Origin: Mucilaginibacter sp. KACC 22773 | GTDB lineage: Bacteria > Bacteroidota > Bacteroidia > Sphingobacteriales > Sphingobacteriaceae | NCBI RefSeq assembly: GCF_028736215.1 | Contig: NZ_CP117883.1 | Coordinates: 2,666,001 to 2,730,000, forward strand | Reading direction: 5' to 3' | DNA: 64,000 nt | Shown here: piece by piece, positions 46,619 through 54,516 of the stretch | Position numbering within the stretch: position 1 is the stretch's first letter | Layout of the letters: every line of letters starts with the position of its first letter | Program-made: the position numbers and the translations under genes | The notes under the pieces: model-generated | Database searches by the model: none | Told to the model about the DNA's origin: nothing | The model's input: the letters and a program-made list of their open reading frames with translations, nothing else

Positions 46619-49561
46619 ATGAAAACACTTATAAATTCATTTAAACTTATAGCACTTTTTGTACTCCTCGTCCCGGCGATAAGCCATGCCCAGCTTAATG
46701 GTTCATACATCATCAGCGGAGTTGTAAAAGATGACCATGGCCAACCGTTAATAGGTACAACCGTTAGTATTAAAGGTACAACCAACAGCACTGCATCTGA
46801 TAGTACCGGTAAATTCTCGTTAACCACCAGCGCTAAACTACCCTATACGTTAGTTTTTACAGCTGTGGGCTTTCAGCCGCAGGAATTTTTCGTTAAAAAC
46901 GCCAACAGTGCGCTAAACATCCAGTTAAGCAGTCAATCGTTATTGATTAATGAGGTGGTAGTAACCGCATCCCGCAAAGAAGAAAAGCTTTTACGTTCGC
47001 CGGTTGCTATCGAAAAGCTGAGTATTAACGCGCTTAAACAGTCGCCCGGCCCAAGCTTTTACGATGCTTTGGAAAACGTTAAGGGCGTGCAGATGACAAC
47101 CACCAGTATAACACTTAAAGTGCCTAACACACGCGGTTTTAACAGCCCGAACAACTTCAGGTTTATGCAGCTGGTTGATGGTGTTGATATGCAATCGGCT
47201 ACCTTAGGTGTTCCGCTGGGTAATGCCATTGGCCCAACCGAACTGGATATTGCCAGTATAGAAATTACGCCTGGTGCAGCAGCAGCGCTATATGGCACAA
47301 ACGCCATCAACGGTTTATCAAACTTAATAACTAAAGATCCTTTTAGATACCAGGGCTTAAGTGTTTATCACCGCGAGGGTTTAAACCATGTGGGCAATGA
47401 CAGGTTAGGTGCAAGCGCCCTTAATGAAACCGCTGTACGTTATGCCAAAGCATTTAACAATAAGTTCGCTTTTAAAGTAAACTTTAGCTACATGCAGGGT
47501 AAAGACTGGCAGTCTGATACCCGTAACGATCAAAACCCGTACTATTTAAAAACCGCCAACCCCGGTTTCCCGGCCTTAACGGGCACCAGCAATGCTGCTT
47601 ATGATGGCTGGAACAAATATGGAGATGATGCCCTTGCCGGTAGCAATACCGTGTCAATAAAAGGCCTTACAGTTGATGGTAAAGCAATGCCAAATCTTAC
47701 AGTTGCCCGTACAGGATACAACGAGGTTGATTTGGTTGATCCGAAAGTTACCAACCTGAAACTGGATGGTACATTATCTTATAAATTAACGCCTAATACT
47801 ATACTGTCTTACACTTACCGTTACGGCAGGCTCGACGGTGTATTTCAACGAGGCAATAAAATATCGCTGCAGGGCGCAACGGTGCAAAACCATAAAGTCG
47901 AGCTAAAAGGAAAAGAATTTCTGGTTCGCGCTTACGAATCGATAGAAAATACCGGTAACTCATTCAATGTAAAACCGCTGGCAGATAACCTGGATTTGAA
48001 CCATGCCAGTAACTCGGCCTGGGGCACCACTTTTAAAAACGCGTTAAACGCCTACGGTTCTGCAAATGGAGGCTTAACATCTGCAAACCTGGCCGCTGCC
48101 GAGCAAGCCGCAAGAGCTGCCGCAGATAAAGGCAGGGTAGAACCGGGTACGCCGGAATTTGATGCTTTGAGAAAAACCATCATAGGCATCAACAACTGGG
48201 ATATTAAATCGAGCCTGATACCAAACGCACCGGTAACCGGTGGCGCGGCACTGGTGCAAAAAAGCCATATGTACAATGCCGAAGCGCAATGGGATTTAAC
48301 AAGCCGGGTTAAGGTAGTTGACCTGTTGGTTGGTGGTGATGTGCGGGTATATGCCATTACCCCGGATGGTAACAACTTTGTCGATTTTAGTCGCCCGATT
48401 GCCGATAGGAACACGCCTTTGGCTGATGGCAGCTTTGGTAAAGATGTGATCTACAAAAAGTATGGCGCGTTTACCCAGGTGACTAAAACGTTCTTCGACG
48501 AAAAATTGAAGCTATTTGGATCGGTTAGATGGGATTATAACCCTTATTTTGATCCTAAATTTACGCCTCGTTTAGCGGCTGTTTATACTTTGAATGAGAA
48601 CCATAATTTCAGGTTCACGTTCCAGAATGGTTACCGCTTTCCTTCATTATTCGAGGCCCTGTCGTATGTAAACAACGGACGTGTTAAACGTGTAGGCAGT
48701 TTGCCGTTCATTAACGATGGTTTGGGTTATTTGGGCAATAGCTATACTCAAACTTCGGTAGCAAATTTTAACTCAGTTGTTAACGCGGCCGGCGGTACCG
48801 ACCAGGTTGCGCTGGCCAACAGGAACCTGTTGAAAGTTGCCGATTTGCCACCCGCGCGTCCGGAACAGATCACTTCATATGAAGTAGGTTACAAAGGAAT
48901 TGTATTAGATAATAAAGTGTTTATTGATATCGACGCCTACACTAACCGTTACAACGGCTTTTTAGGACAGGTACAGGTATTTGTACCAAATGGTACAACC
49001 GTAGGCACAGACGCTGCTGTATTAGCCATGCTTGATATTAACCGCGACCCAACAACAGGCACGTCCAGCAACGCTGCAAGCCAGGGGCAAAGCAGGTATC
49101 GCGTTTATACCAATGCTAAAAACATTTACCATAACTATGGTTCATCGGCAGGTATTAGTTATAACTTTTATAAAAGATATACCGTATCTGGTAACGTAAG
49201 TTTCAATAAACTAAAAGCCCAAACCACATCAGATATTTTTGTGACCGGTTTCAATACCCCTGAATGGTCGGGCAACCTATCGTTCGGTAACCGCGAAGTA
49301 GCCAAAAATGTAGGCTTTAACATCGTTTACAAATGGCAGGAGTCGTTCCTGTGGGAAAGCCCGTTGGTAACAGGCAAGGTGCCTGCAATTGGCACATTTG
49401 ATGCCCAGGTTACTTATCGCGTTCCCGCTTACTACGCTACCTTTAAAGTTGGTGCAACCGATATTTTTAACAAACGTTATTATCAGTATGCCGGCGGCCC
49501 AACTATCGGTGGCTTATATTATGTATCGGTTACGCTTGATGGATTGCTTGCCGGTAAATAA
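46619..49561 (+). CDS. TonB-dependent outer-membrane receptor (no SusD partner)
   Basis: 980 residues. Signal peptide (cleavage near SHAQ), carboxypeptidase-D-regulatory-like domain (SGVVKDDHGQPLIGTTVSIKG, about 32-115), plug with LLINEVVVTASRKEEKLLRSPV, then a barrel ending in a short strand. The plug contains NTRGFNSPNNFRFMQLVDGVD and ITPGAAAALYGTNAINGLSNL. The VVTASRKEE start resembles siderophore/vitamin-type receptors more than SusC (which has VVIGYGT). No SusD gene follows and the next gene converges, so the ligand is unknown. It has its own promoter and a terminator at 49587. Confidence 0.94.
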   Translation: MKTLINSFKLIALFVLLVPAISHAQLNGSYIISGVVKDDHGQPLIGTTVSIKGTTNSTASDSTGKFSLTTSAKLPYTLVFTAVGFQPQEFFVKNANSALNIQLSSQSLLINEVVVTASRKEEKLLRSPVAIEKLSINALKQSPGPSFYDALENVKGVQMTTTSITLKVPNTRGFNSPNNFRFMQLVDGVDMQSATLGVPLGNAIGPTELDIASIEITPGAAAALYGTNAINGLSNLITKDPFRYQGLSVYHREGLNHVGNDRLGASALNETAVRYAKAFNNKFAFKVNFSYMQGKDWQSDTRNDQNPYYLKTANPGFPALTGTSNAAYDGWNKYGDDALAGSNTVSIKGLTVDGKAMPNLTVARTGYNEVDLVDPKVTNLKLDGTLSYKLTPNTILSYTYRYGRLDGVFQRGNKISLQGATVQNHKVELKGKEFLVRAYESIENTGNSFNVKPLADNLDLNHASNSAWGTTFKNALNAYGSANGGLTSANLAAAEQAARAAADKGRVEPGTPEFDALRKTIIGINNWDIKSSLIPNAPVTGGAALVQKSHMYNAEAQWDLTSRVKVVDLLVGGDVRVYAITPDGNNFVDFSRPIADRNTPLADGSFGKDVIYKKYGAFTQVTKTFFDEKLKLFGSVRWDYNPYFDPKFTPRLAAVYTLNENHNFRFTFQNGYRFPSLFEALSYVNNGRVKRVGSLPFINDGLGYLGNSYTQTSVANFNSVVNAAGGTDQVALANRNLLKVADLPPARPEQITSYEVGYKGIVLDNKVFIDIDAYTNRYNGFLGQVQVFVPNGTTVGTDAAVLAMLDINRDPTTGTSSNAASQGQSRYRVYTNAKNIYHNYGSSAGISYNFYKRYTVSGNVSFNKLKAQTTSDIFVTGFNTPEWSGNLSFGNREVAKNVGFNIVYKWQESFLWESPLVTGKVPAIGTFDAQVTYRVPAYYATFKVGATDIFNKRYYQYAGGPTIGGLYYVSVTLDGLLAGK

Positions 49562-49586
49562 GGAACGAATTTTAGTATAATAAGCA

Positions 49587-49619
49587 AAAAGCGGATGAGG
49601 GCAAGCCCATCCGCTTTTT
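49587..49619. terminator. Terminator between TonB receptor and ohr
   Basis: AAAAGCGGAT / ATCCGCTTTT outer stem with an inner GGGC-AA-GCCC helix. The terminal T and A runs allow termination in both directions between the converging genes. Confidence 0.9.
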
Positions 49620-49640
49620 ACTTTAAAAATGCCTGCCAAA

Positions 49641-50054
49641 TCAATCGGCTATCACCTTTACTTCAATATTACCTCTTGTTGCTTTTGAATACGGACAACC
49701 CTTATGTGCAGCATCAGCCAGTTTTTGGGCCACATCCCAATCAACGCCAGGGATATGTACATGAAGCTCGGCAGATAAAGCATATGATGAAGCACCTTCC
49801 TTATTAAAAGTAATGTGCACATCAACTGTAGCTTGGGTAACATTTACGCCATCCCTGATACCTACCGAACCAAGTGCGCCCAGGTAACAAGCGCCCCATG
49901 CACCTGCAAACAATAATTCGGGGTTAGGATAACCATCTTCGCCTCCCATAGCCGCAGGAGCTTTTAGCTCCATATCAATTACGCCGTCTTCAGATTTTAT
50001 ATGGCCGTCCCGGCCGCCTTTTGCTGTTACTACAGCTGTTTATACTTTTTCCAT
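49641..50054 (-). pseudogene. ohr: Organic hydroperoxide resistance protein gene with stop at codon 5
   Basis: From the ATG at 50054 the frame reads MEKV, a TAA at 50042-50040, then TAVVTAKGGRDGHIKSEDG without any shift. Intact relatives usually have Tyr at the stop position, so one base change (TAT or TAC to TAA) interrupts the gene. The remainder is a normal OsmC/Ohr domain: LLFAGAWGACYLGAL with the peroxidatic Cys and AAHKGCPYSKATRG with the resolving Cys. The next in-frame ATG (49973) would lose about 30 residues including the conserved GRDG strand. Ohr reduces organic hydroperoxides with lipoylated protein as donor. It is either a recent null mutation or a sequencing error. Confidence 0.85.
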
Positions 50055-50254
50055 GATTCAAAACTCTTTTTAAAACCAACGAAGAACAGGTTGTTATGGT
50101 TGGAGAAATTGAGATTAGTCTGGACCGGGATTTAACAGATTTATTGATTTTTTCGGCTTTTTTAAAAAACTTGAAAGTAAAATCTAAATAATCAGCTTAA
50201 TTCCGGTTCTTAAAATAAATTCCAAATCAACTTAATGTTTGCTAAAATTATTAG

Positions 50255-50262
50255 TATTTTTG
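50255..50262 (+). promoter_or_regulatory. TAnnTTTG element just before radical SAM gene
   Basis: TATTTTTG ends 7 bases before the ATG at 50270, so an mRNA started here would have almost no leader. The -33 element is not clear. Confidence 0.4.
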
Positions 50263-50269
50263 AATTGAT

Positions 50270-51526
50270 ATGAATGCAGAAAGGATAACAGAGAAGTTGA
50301 ATATTTTGGCTGATGCCGCTAAATATGATGTGTCATGCGCCTCGAGCGGTAGCAAGCGTAAAAATGATAATAAAGGCCTCGGCAATGCCAGCAACGGTAT
50401 TTGCCATAGTTATACAGAGGATGGGCGATGTGTATCGTTACTTAAAATACTGCTTACCAATCACTGCATTTTTGACTGCGCGTATTGCGTGTCACGCAAA
50501 AACAACGATATCAAACGGGCAGCATTTACGGTTCAGGAAGTTGTTGACCTTACCATTAATTTTTATCGGCGAAATTATATCGAGGGCCTGTTTTTAAGTT
50601 CGGGTATTTTTAAAGATGCCGATTATACCATGGAGCGCTTGGTAAGGGTAGCTAAAAAGCTTCGCATCGAAAATAACTTTAACGGGTACATACATCTAAA
50701 ATCCATCCCCGGCGCAAGTGACGAGTTGATGCGCGAGGCTGGTTTGTATGCCGATAGGTTGAGTGTAAACCTGGAAATGCCTACCGAAGCCGGATTGAAA
50801 TTGTTGGCTCCGGAAAAGAACCGGCAGGATATGATAAACCCAATGAATTTCCTGAAAAACGAGATCATCCTGCGGACTGAAGAAAAGAAACTTTTTAAAA
50901 GAGCGCCGCTGTTTGCGCCTGCCGGTCAAAGTACCCAGGTAATTATCGGCGCTACTCCCGAAAGTGATCAGCAGGTGTTACAATCGGCCAGTTATTTTTA
51001 TAAAAGTTTCAACCTAAAGCGTGTTTATTATTCGGGTTATGTGCCTGTGTTGGCCGATAAGCGTTTACCAGACCTGAATACATCGGTGCCACTGGTGCGT
51101 GAGAACCGGCTTTACCAGGCGGATTGGCTAATGCGTTTTTACGGTTTTCATGTTAATGAAATAGTAAACAATCAAAATCCCTTGCTCGATCTGGATATCG
51201 ACCCTAAATTGAGTTGGGCTATCCGTAATATGCAGGCTTTTCCTGTCGACATCAATAAAGCCGATGTGCAAATGATTTTACGTGTGCCGGGCATCGGGTT
51301 GCTATCGGCGCAGAAAATAGTTAGCGCGCGCAAGTTTGCCAAGTTGAGCTGGGAACAATTGAAAAAGATAGGGGTGGCCCTTAACCGGGCCCGCTACTTT
51401 ATTGTTTGTAAAAGCAATGAGTTTGAACGCCGTGATTTAACGGGTAACAACATCAAACAATTTATCCTGGCCGAATCGCAAAGCAAATACAATAAAAATA
51501 CGCAAACCCAACTTAACCTGTTTTGA
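50270..51526 (+). CDS. Radical SAM protein, putative DNA modification/repair type
   Basis: 418 residues. The 4Fe-4S cluster motif is C66-x3-C70-x2-C73 (NHCIFDCAYC). The radical SAM barrel follows (GLFLSSGIFKDADYTMERLV, NGYIHLKSIPGAS, RLSVNLEMPTEAGLKLLAPEK). A C-terminal helix-hairpin-helix region (about 325-385: DINKADVQMILRVPGIGLLSAQKIVSARKF) suggests DNA binding. This matches the family annotated as putative DNA modification/repair radical SAM protein, which is linked with uracil-DNA-glycosylase-like partners in many genomes. The partner gene for the DUF4130 protein begins 2 bases after the stop. The reaction is unknown. Confidence 0.9.
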   Translation: MNAERITEKLNILADAAKYDVSCASSGSKRKNDNKGLGNASNGICHSYTEDGRCVSLLKILLTNHCIFDCAYCVSRKNNDIKRAAFTVQEVVDLTINFYRRNYIEGLFLSSGIFKDADYTMERLVRVAKKLRIENNFNGYIHLKSIPGASDELMREAGLYADRLSVNLEMPTEAGLKLLAPEKNRQDMINPMNFLKNEIILRTEEKKLFKRAPLFAPAGQSTQVIIGATPESDQQVLQSASYFYKSFNLKRVYYSGYVPVLADKRLPDLNTSVPLVRENRLYQADWLMRFYGFHVNEIVNNQNPLLDLDIDPKLSWAIRNMQAFPVDINKADVQMILRVPGIGLLSAQKIVSARKFAKLSWEQLKKIGVALNRARYFIVCKSNEFERRDLTGNNIKQFILAESQSKYNKNTQTQLNLF

Positions 51527-51528
51527 CG

Positions 51529-52287
51529 ATGTACACTCTTGTTTACGATGGAACATTTGAAGGTTTGCTTACCGCCGTATTTGAAATATACGACCGCAAA
51601 TTGTTTCACGTAAAGCTTATAAAAGGAGAGTGGCGCACCAGTGCCATGTTTGAAGAAGTGTTACAGGTAATAACTGACGAGCATCGCGCCAACAGGGTGT
51701 TGAAGGGCTTAAGAAAAAAACTCTCGGCTGCGGGGATTCAACGCCTGTACATTGCTCATATGGCCGAAATGGAAAATGAAGAGAGCGCCATTGTTGGGTT
51801 TATCAGGTATGTTTTTGATACAGACGTAAATGTTGAAGAAGATTACGGCAATAAATACGTGATGCGCCTATCGGAGATTTTGAAGATGGTGAGGCGCGAA
51901 AAACATAGGATGGAAGCTTTTATCCGTTTCCAGAAACTAAAAGATGAAACTTACTATGCCGCCATTGAGCCTGATTTTAACGTACTTCCCTTAATTATCA
52001 GGCATTTTAAAAACCGGTATACCGACCAAAAATGGATCATTTACGATATTAAACGCCGGTACGGCATTCATTATGATTTACACGATACACAGTATATCAC
52101 GCTGGATTTTTCGGAAGTTAACAAACCTGCAGATGTTATAAGTGCTTTTACCGAAGACGAAAAAATATATCAGCAACTTTGGAAAAGCTACTTTACCAGT
52201 GTAAATATTGTAGCCAGGAAGAATACCAGGCTACATTTAAGACATATTCCCAAAAGATATTGGCGGCATTTAACTGAAAAAATTTAG
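51529..52287 (+). CDS. DUF4130 protein, partner of the radical SAM protein
   Basis: 252 residues from the ATG at 51529 (a TTG two codons earlier is possible). The sequence matches the DUF4130 probable-DNA-metabolism family: YTLVYDGTFEGLLTAVFEIY at the start, a central VMRLSEILKMVRREKHRMEAFIRFQKL, and DFNVLPLIIRHFKNRYTDQKWIIYDIKRRYGIHYD. The end is rich in Arg, Lys and His (RKNTRLHLRHIPKRYWRHL). In other bacteria this domain can be fused to a uracil-DNA-glycosylase-like domain; the fused part is absent here. It is in a tight operon with the radical SAM gene. Activity is not established. Confidence 0.9.
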   Translation: MYTLVYDGTFEGLLTAVFEIYDRKLFHVKLIKGEWRTSAMFEEVLQVITDEHRANRVLKGLRKKLSAAGIQRLYIAHMAEMENEESAIVGFIRYVFDTDVNVEEDYGNKYVMRLSEILKMVRREKHRMEAFIRFQKLKDETYYAAIEPDFNVLPLIIRHFKNRYTDQKWIIYDIKRRYGIHYDLHDTQYITLDFSEVNKPADVISAFTEDEKIYQQLWKSYFTSVNIVARKNTRLHLRHIPKRYWRHLTEKI

Positions 52288-52482
52288 CGTTTTGGTGATT
52301 TTACGCTTTTTACAATTATGTTAAAGTGACTTTTTTTGATACTTTGTTAATAAGTTTTATGTTGGTAACCTAAATTATTGATTGCTTTTAATTAATTAAG
52401 GTATTATTAATCAGAACTTTATAAGTTATTTTTTATTAACAAGCGTTGTTAATAACGTGTCTATAACAAATTTATTTTTTAC

Positions 52483-52513
52483 TTGACAAAGGTGCTTTTT
52501 AGTCCGTATATTG
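52483..52513 (+). promoter_or_regulatory. Promoter of candidate ncRNA
   Basis: TTGACA at 52483-52488 and TATATTG at 52507-52513 (18-base spacing) give a strong-looking promoter in the 655-base gap before the PIN-PhoH gene. A second possible pair is TTG at 52511-52513 with TACTTTG at 52532-52538. Confidence 0.55.
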
Positions 52514-52519
52514 TAATCA

Positions 52520-52870
52520 TCAAGAACGACGTACTTTGACAACCTTTCAGGAAAACAGAAGTTGAATCGGGTGAATCTTCGGAGGAACTAAAGATCAAAA
52601 GAAGTTCACTGAGTCATATGAAAGAATTGAACTTACGAAAGTTTGTTCGAAGAAAGATTGTGACTAAATAAGGTACCAGGAACGATGCGGAACTCTACGG
52701 AGATCCAAAACAGAACTGGTGATATCGCGGTAGTAGATGGTTTGCAAAAACTTTATATGAAGGCATATCGGTCATAGATACACAAAACTTGATGCCGCTG
52801 GGAAGCTACGGTTGAACAGGGGTTTGGAAACGGGAGTTCAAATCGAAAGAGGAGGCTCCCGTTTTCGCTT
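52520..52870 (+). ncRNA. Candidate structured non-coding RNA, about 350 nt
   Basis: Between the DUF4130 gene and the PIN-PhoH gene, the AT-rich background (52288-52480) changes abruptly to balanced, purine-rich sequence. It contains many GAA/GGAA motifs and short complementary segments (for example GAACTTACGAAAGTTTGTTC), and ends in a strong hairpin. A promoter precedes it and a terminator ends it. There is no long reading frame; one 17-codon frame, ATG 52618 to TAA 52671, encodes a very basic peptide (MKELNLRKFVRRKIVTK). It does not look like tmRNA, RNase P, SRP or 6S RNA to me. A long 5' leader of the PIN-PhoH gene is excluded only if the terminator works. Confidence 0.5.
52826..52866 (+). 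terminator. Terminator of candidate ncRNA
   Basis: GGAAACGGGAG / CTCCCGTTTTC (one G-U) with a 19-base loop, followed by a broken T-run (GCTTTT). It lies about 75 bases before the PIN-PhoH start, so it could also act as an attenuator for that gene. Confidence 0.75.
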
Positions 52871-52942
52871 TTATAAGGTTTTTTTATTTTCAGAGTGCTT
52901 TTTCATTTTGAACAAACGTTAAAAAACCTAATTTAGTAGGAT

Positions 52943-54286
52943 ATGAATAAGGACGGCCAGCGTAACCAAAAGAAAATTTTCGTTTTAGATACCTCTGTGA
53001 TCCTTTATGATCACAACGCCTTTCAAAACTTCCAGGAGCATGATGTAGCCATACCCATCCAGGTACTGGAAGAACTGGACAATAAAAAAAACGGCAACGA
53101 TACCCGGAACTTCGAAGCCAGAAGTTTCATCCGGCTGATGGACGATCTGTCAAAAAACAACCTGGTAAATGAGTGGATTCCCTTGAACGGGAAAAGTAAA
53201 GGTAGTTTTAAAGTGGCTATGGATGTGAAAACCACAGCTACCGATGCCGAAGAAGTTTTTGGGTCGGACAAAATAGACCACCGCATATTAAACGTTGCCT
53301 TAGGCCTTCAGGAAGAATACCCGGCAAAAAAAGTGGTGCTGGTATCAAAAGATATCTGCCTGCGGCTTAAAGCCAAGTCGCTTAACTTGCATGCCGAGGA
53401 CTACGAAACCGGTAAAATTAAAAACCTGGCCGAGCTATACACAGGTAAAACCGATGTAGATAAGGTTACCGAAAAAATTATTTCTCAGTTCAATAAGCAG
53501 GAAAATTTGTCTGCCGAAAGCTTGAGTGTACCACAATACACCAATAATCATTTTTACATACTAAAGAGCAAAAAGAGCGATGTATCGGGGTTCTATAACG
53601 CGCAAACCCACCAACTGGAAAAAGTTACAGAGCAACCTGTATTTAATATTTTCCCCCGCAACATTGAGCAGGCTTTCGCCATTCATGCCTTGCTGCATCC
53701 GGATATTAAGTTGGTAACTATACAAGGCAATGCAGGCACAGGTAAAACTTTGCTGGCACTGGCCAGCGCATTGGAGCAGCGTAAATATTACCGCCAGATT
53801 TTTGTTACCCGCCCTATAGTACCGCTCAGTAATAAGGATATTGGCTTTTTACCTGGCGACATCAAATCCAAGATTGATCCGTATATGGCCCCCATTTGGG
53901 ATAACCTAAAATTTATAAAAGATCAGTTTGCCGATGATGATAAAATGCAGGCTAAAATTGATGAACTCGTGAGTAATGATAAAATATCTATAGCCCCGCT
54001 GGCCTTTATCCGTGGCCGAACGTTGAGTAAGATATTCTTTATCGTAGACGAAGCTCAAAACCTTACCCCGCACGAGGTGAAAACAATCATATCGCGCGCA
54101 GGCGAGAACAGTAAGTTTGTATTTACAGGCGATATTTACCAGATTGATACACCTTACCTTGATGCCGAGAGTAACGGCTTATCATACCTGATTGATAAGG
54201 CCAAAGGGCACCCGCTTTACGCGCACATCACGTTGCAAAAAGGCGAACGGAGCGAACTGGCAAACTTGGCTACAGAATTGTTGTAA
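52943..54286 (+). CDS. PIN-PhoH family RNase/ATPase
   Basis: 447 residues. N-terminal PIN nuclease domain (about 10-145): KIFVLDTSVILYDHNAF with the first catalytic Asp, VLEELDNKKNG and DKIDHRILNVALGL with further acidic residues. C-terminal PhoH ATPase (about 235-447): Walker A GNAGTGKT at 262-269, VTRPIVPLSNKDIGFLPGDIKSKIDPYM and Walker B FFIVDEAQNL. This is the PhoH2-like (YlaK) architecture, an RNA helicase and RNase in studied members. A second, PIN-less PhoH gene lies at 59310. The gene begins shortly after the candidate ncRNA and its terminator. Confidence 0.95.
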   Translation: MNKDGQRNQKKIFVLDTSVILYDHNAFQNFQEHDVAIPIQVLEELDNKKNGNDTRNFEARSFIRLMDDLSKNNLVNEWIPLNGKSKGSFKVAMDVKTTATDAEEVFGSDKIDHRILNVALGLQEEYPAKKVVLVSKDICLRLKAKSLNLHAEDYETGKIKNLAELYTGKTDVDKVTEKIISQFNKQENLSAESLSVPQYTNNHFYILKSKKSDVSGFYNAQTHQLEKVTEQPVFNIFPRNIEQAFAIHALLHPDIKLVTIQGNAGTGKTLLALASALEQRKYYRQIFVTRPIVPLSNKDIGFLPGDIKSKIDPYMAPIWDNLKFIKDQFADDDKMQAKIDELVSNDKISIAPLAFIRGRTLSKIFFIVDEAQNLTPHEVKTIISRAGENSKFVFTGDIYQIDTPYLDAESNGLSYLIDKAKGHPLYAHITLQKGERSELANLATELL

Positions 54287-54380
54287 AAAGCCGTATATCA
54301 CGCCGAAGCAAGTCTCCAAACGCAAATGGGCCATATAAGTCGCCCGACAACATTCGGAGATATCGTACCGGCTTGTTTTT
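54287..54380 (+). terminator. Complex hairpin terminator after PIN-PhoH gene
   Basis: AAGCCG with TATATC near 54290-54300 pairs with GATAT...CGGCTT near 54359-54374 and runs into TTTTTT. An inner TCTCC/GGAGA pair is also present. The remaining bases to 54516 show nothing recognisable. Confidence 0.45.
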
Positions 54381-54516
54381 TAAATAACTGACTGTTGATG
54401 CTGATTTTTTAACATATAGCAAATCCGATAAAAATATATGGCGGTTTGCATAGTTTGTCGTGTTACCCTATGCTAACAATGCCATTTATACATATCTGAA
54501 AAGATAACAAAACACC

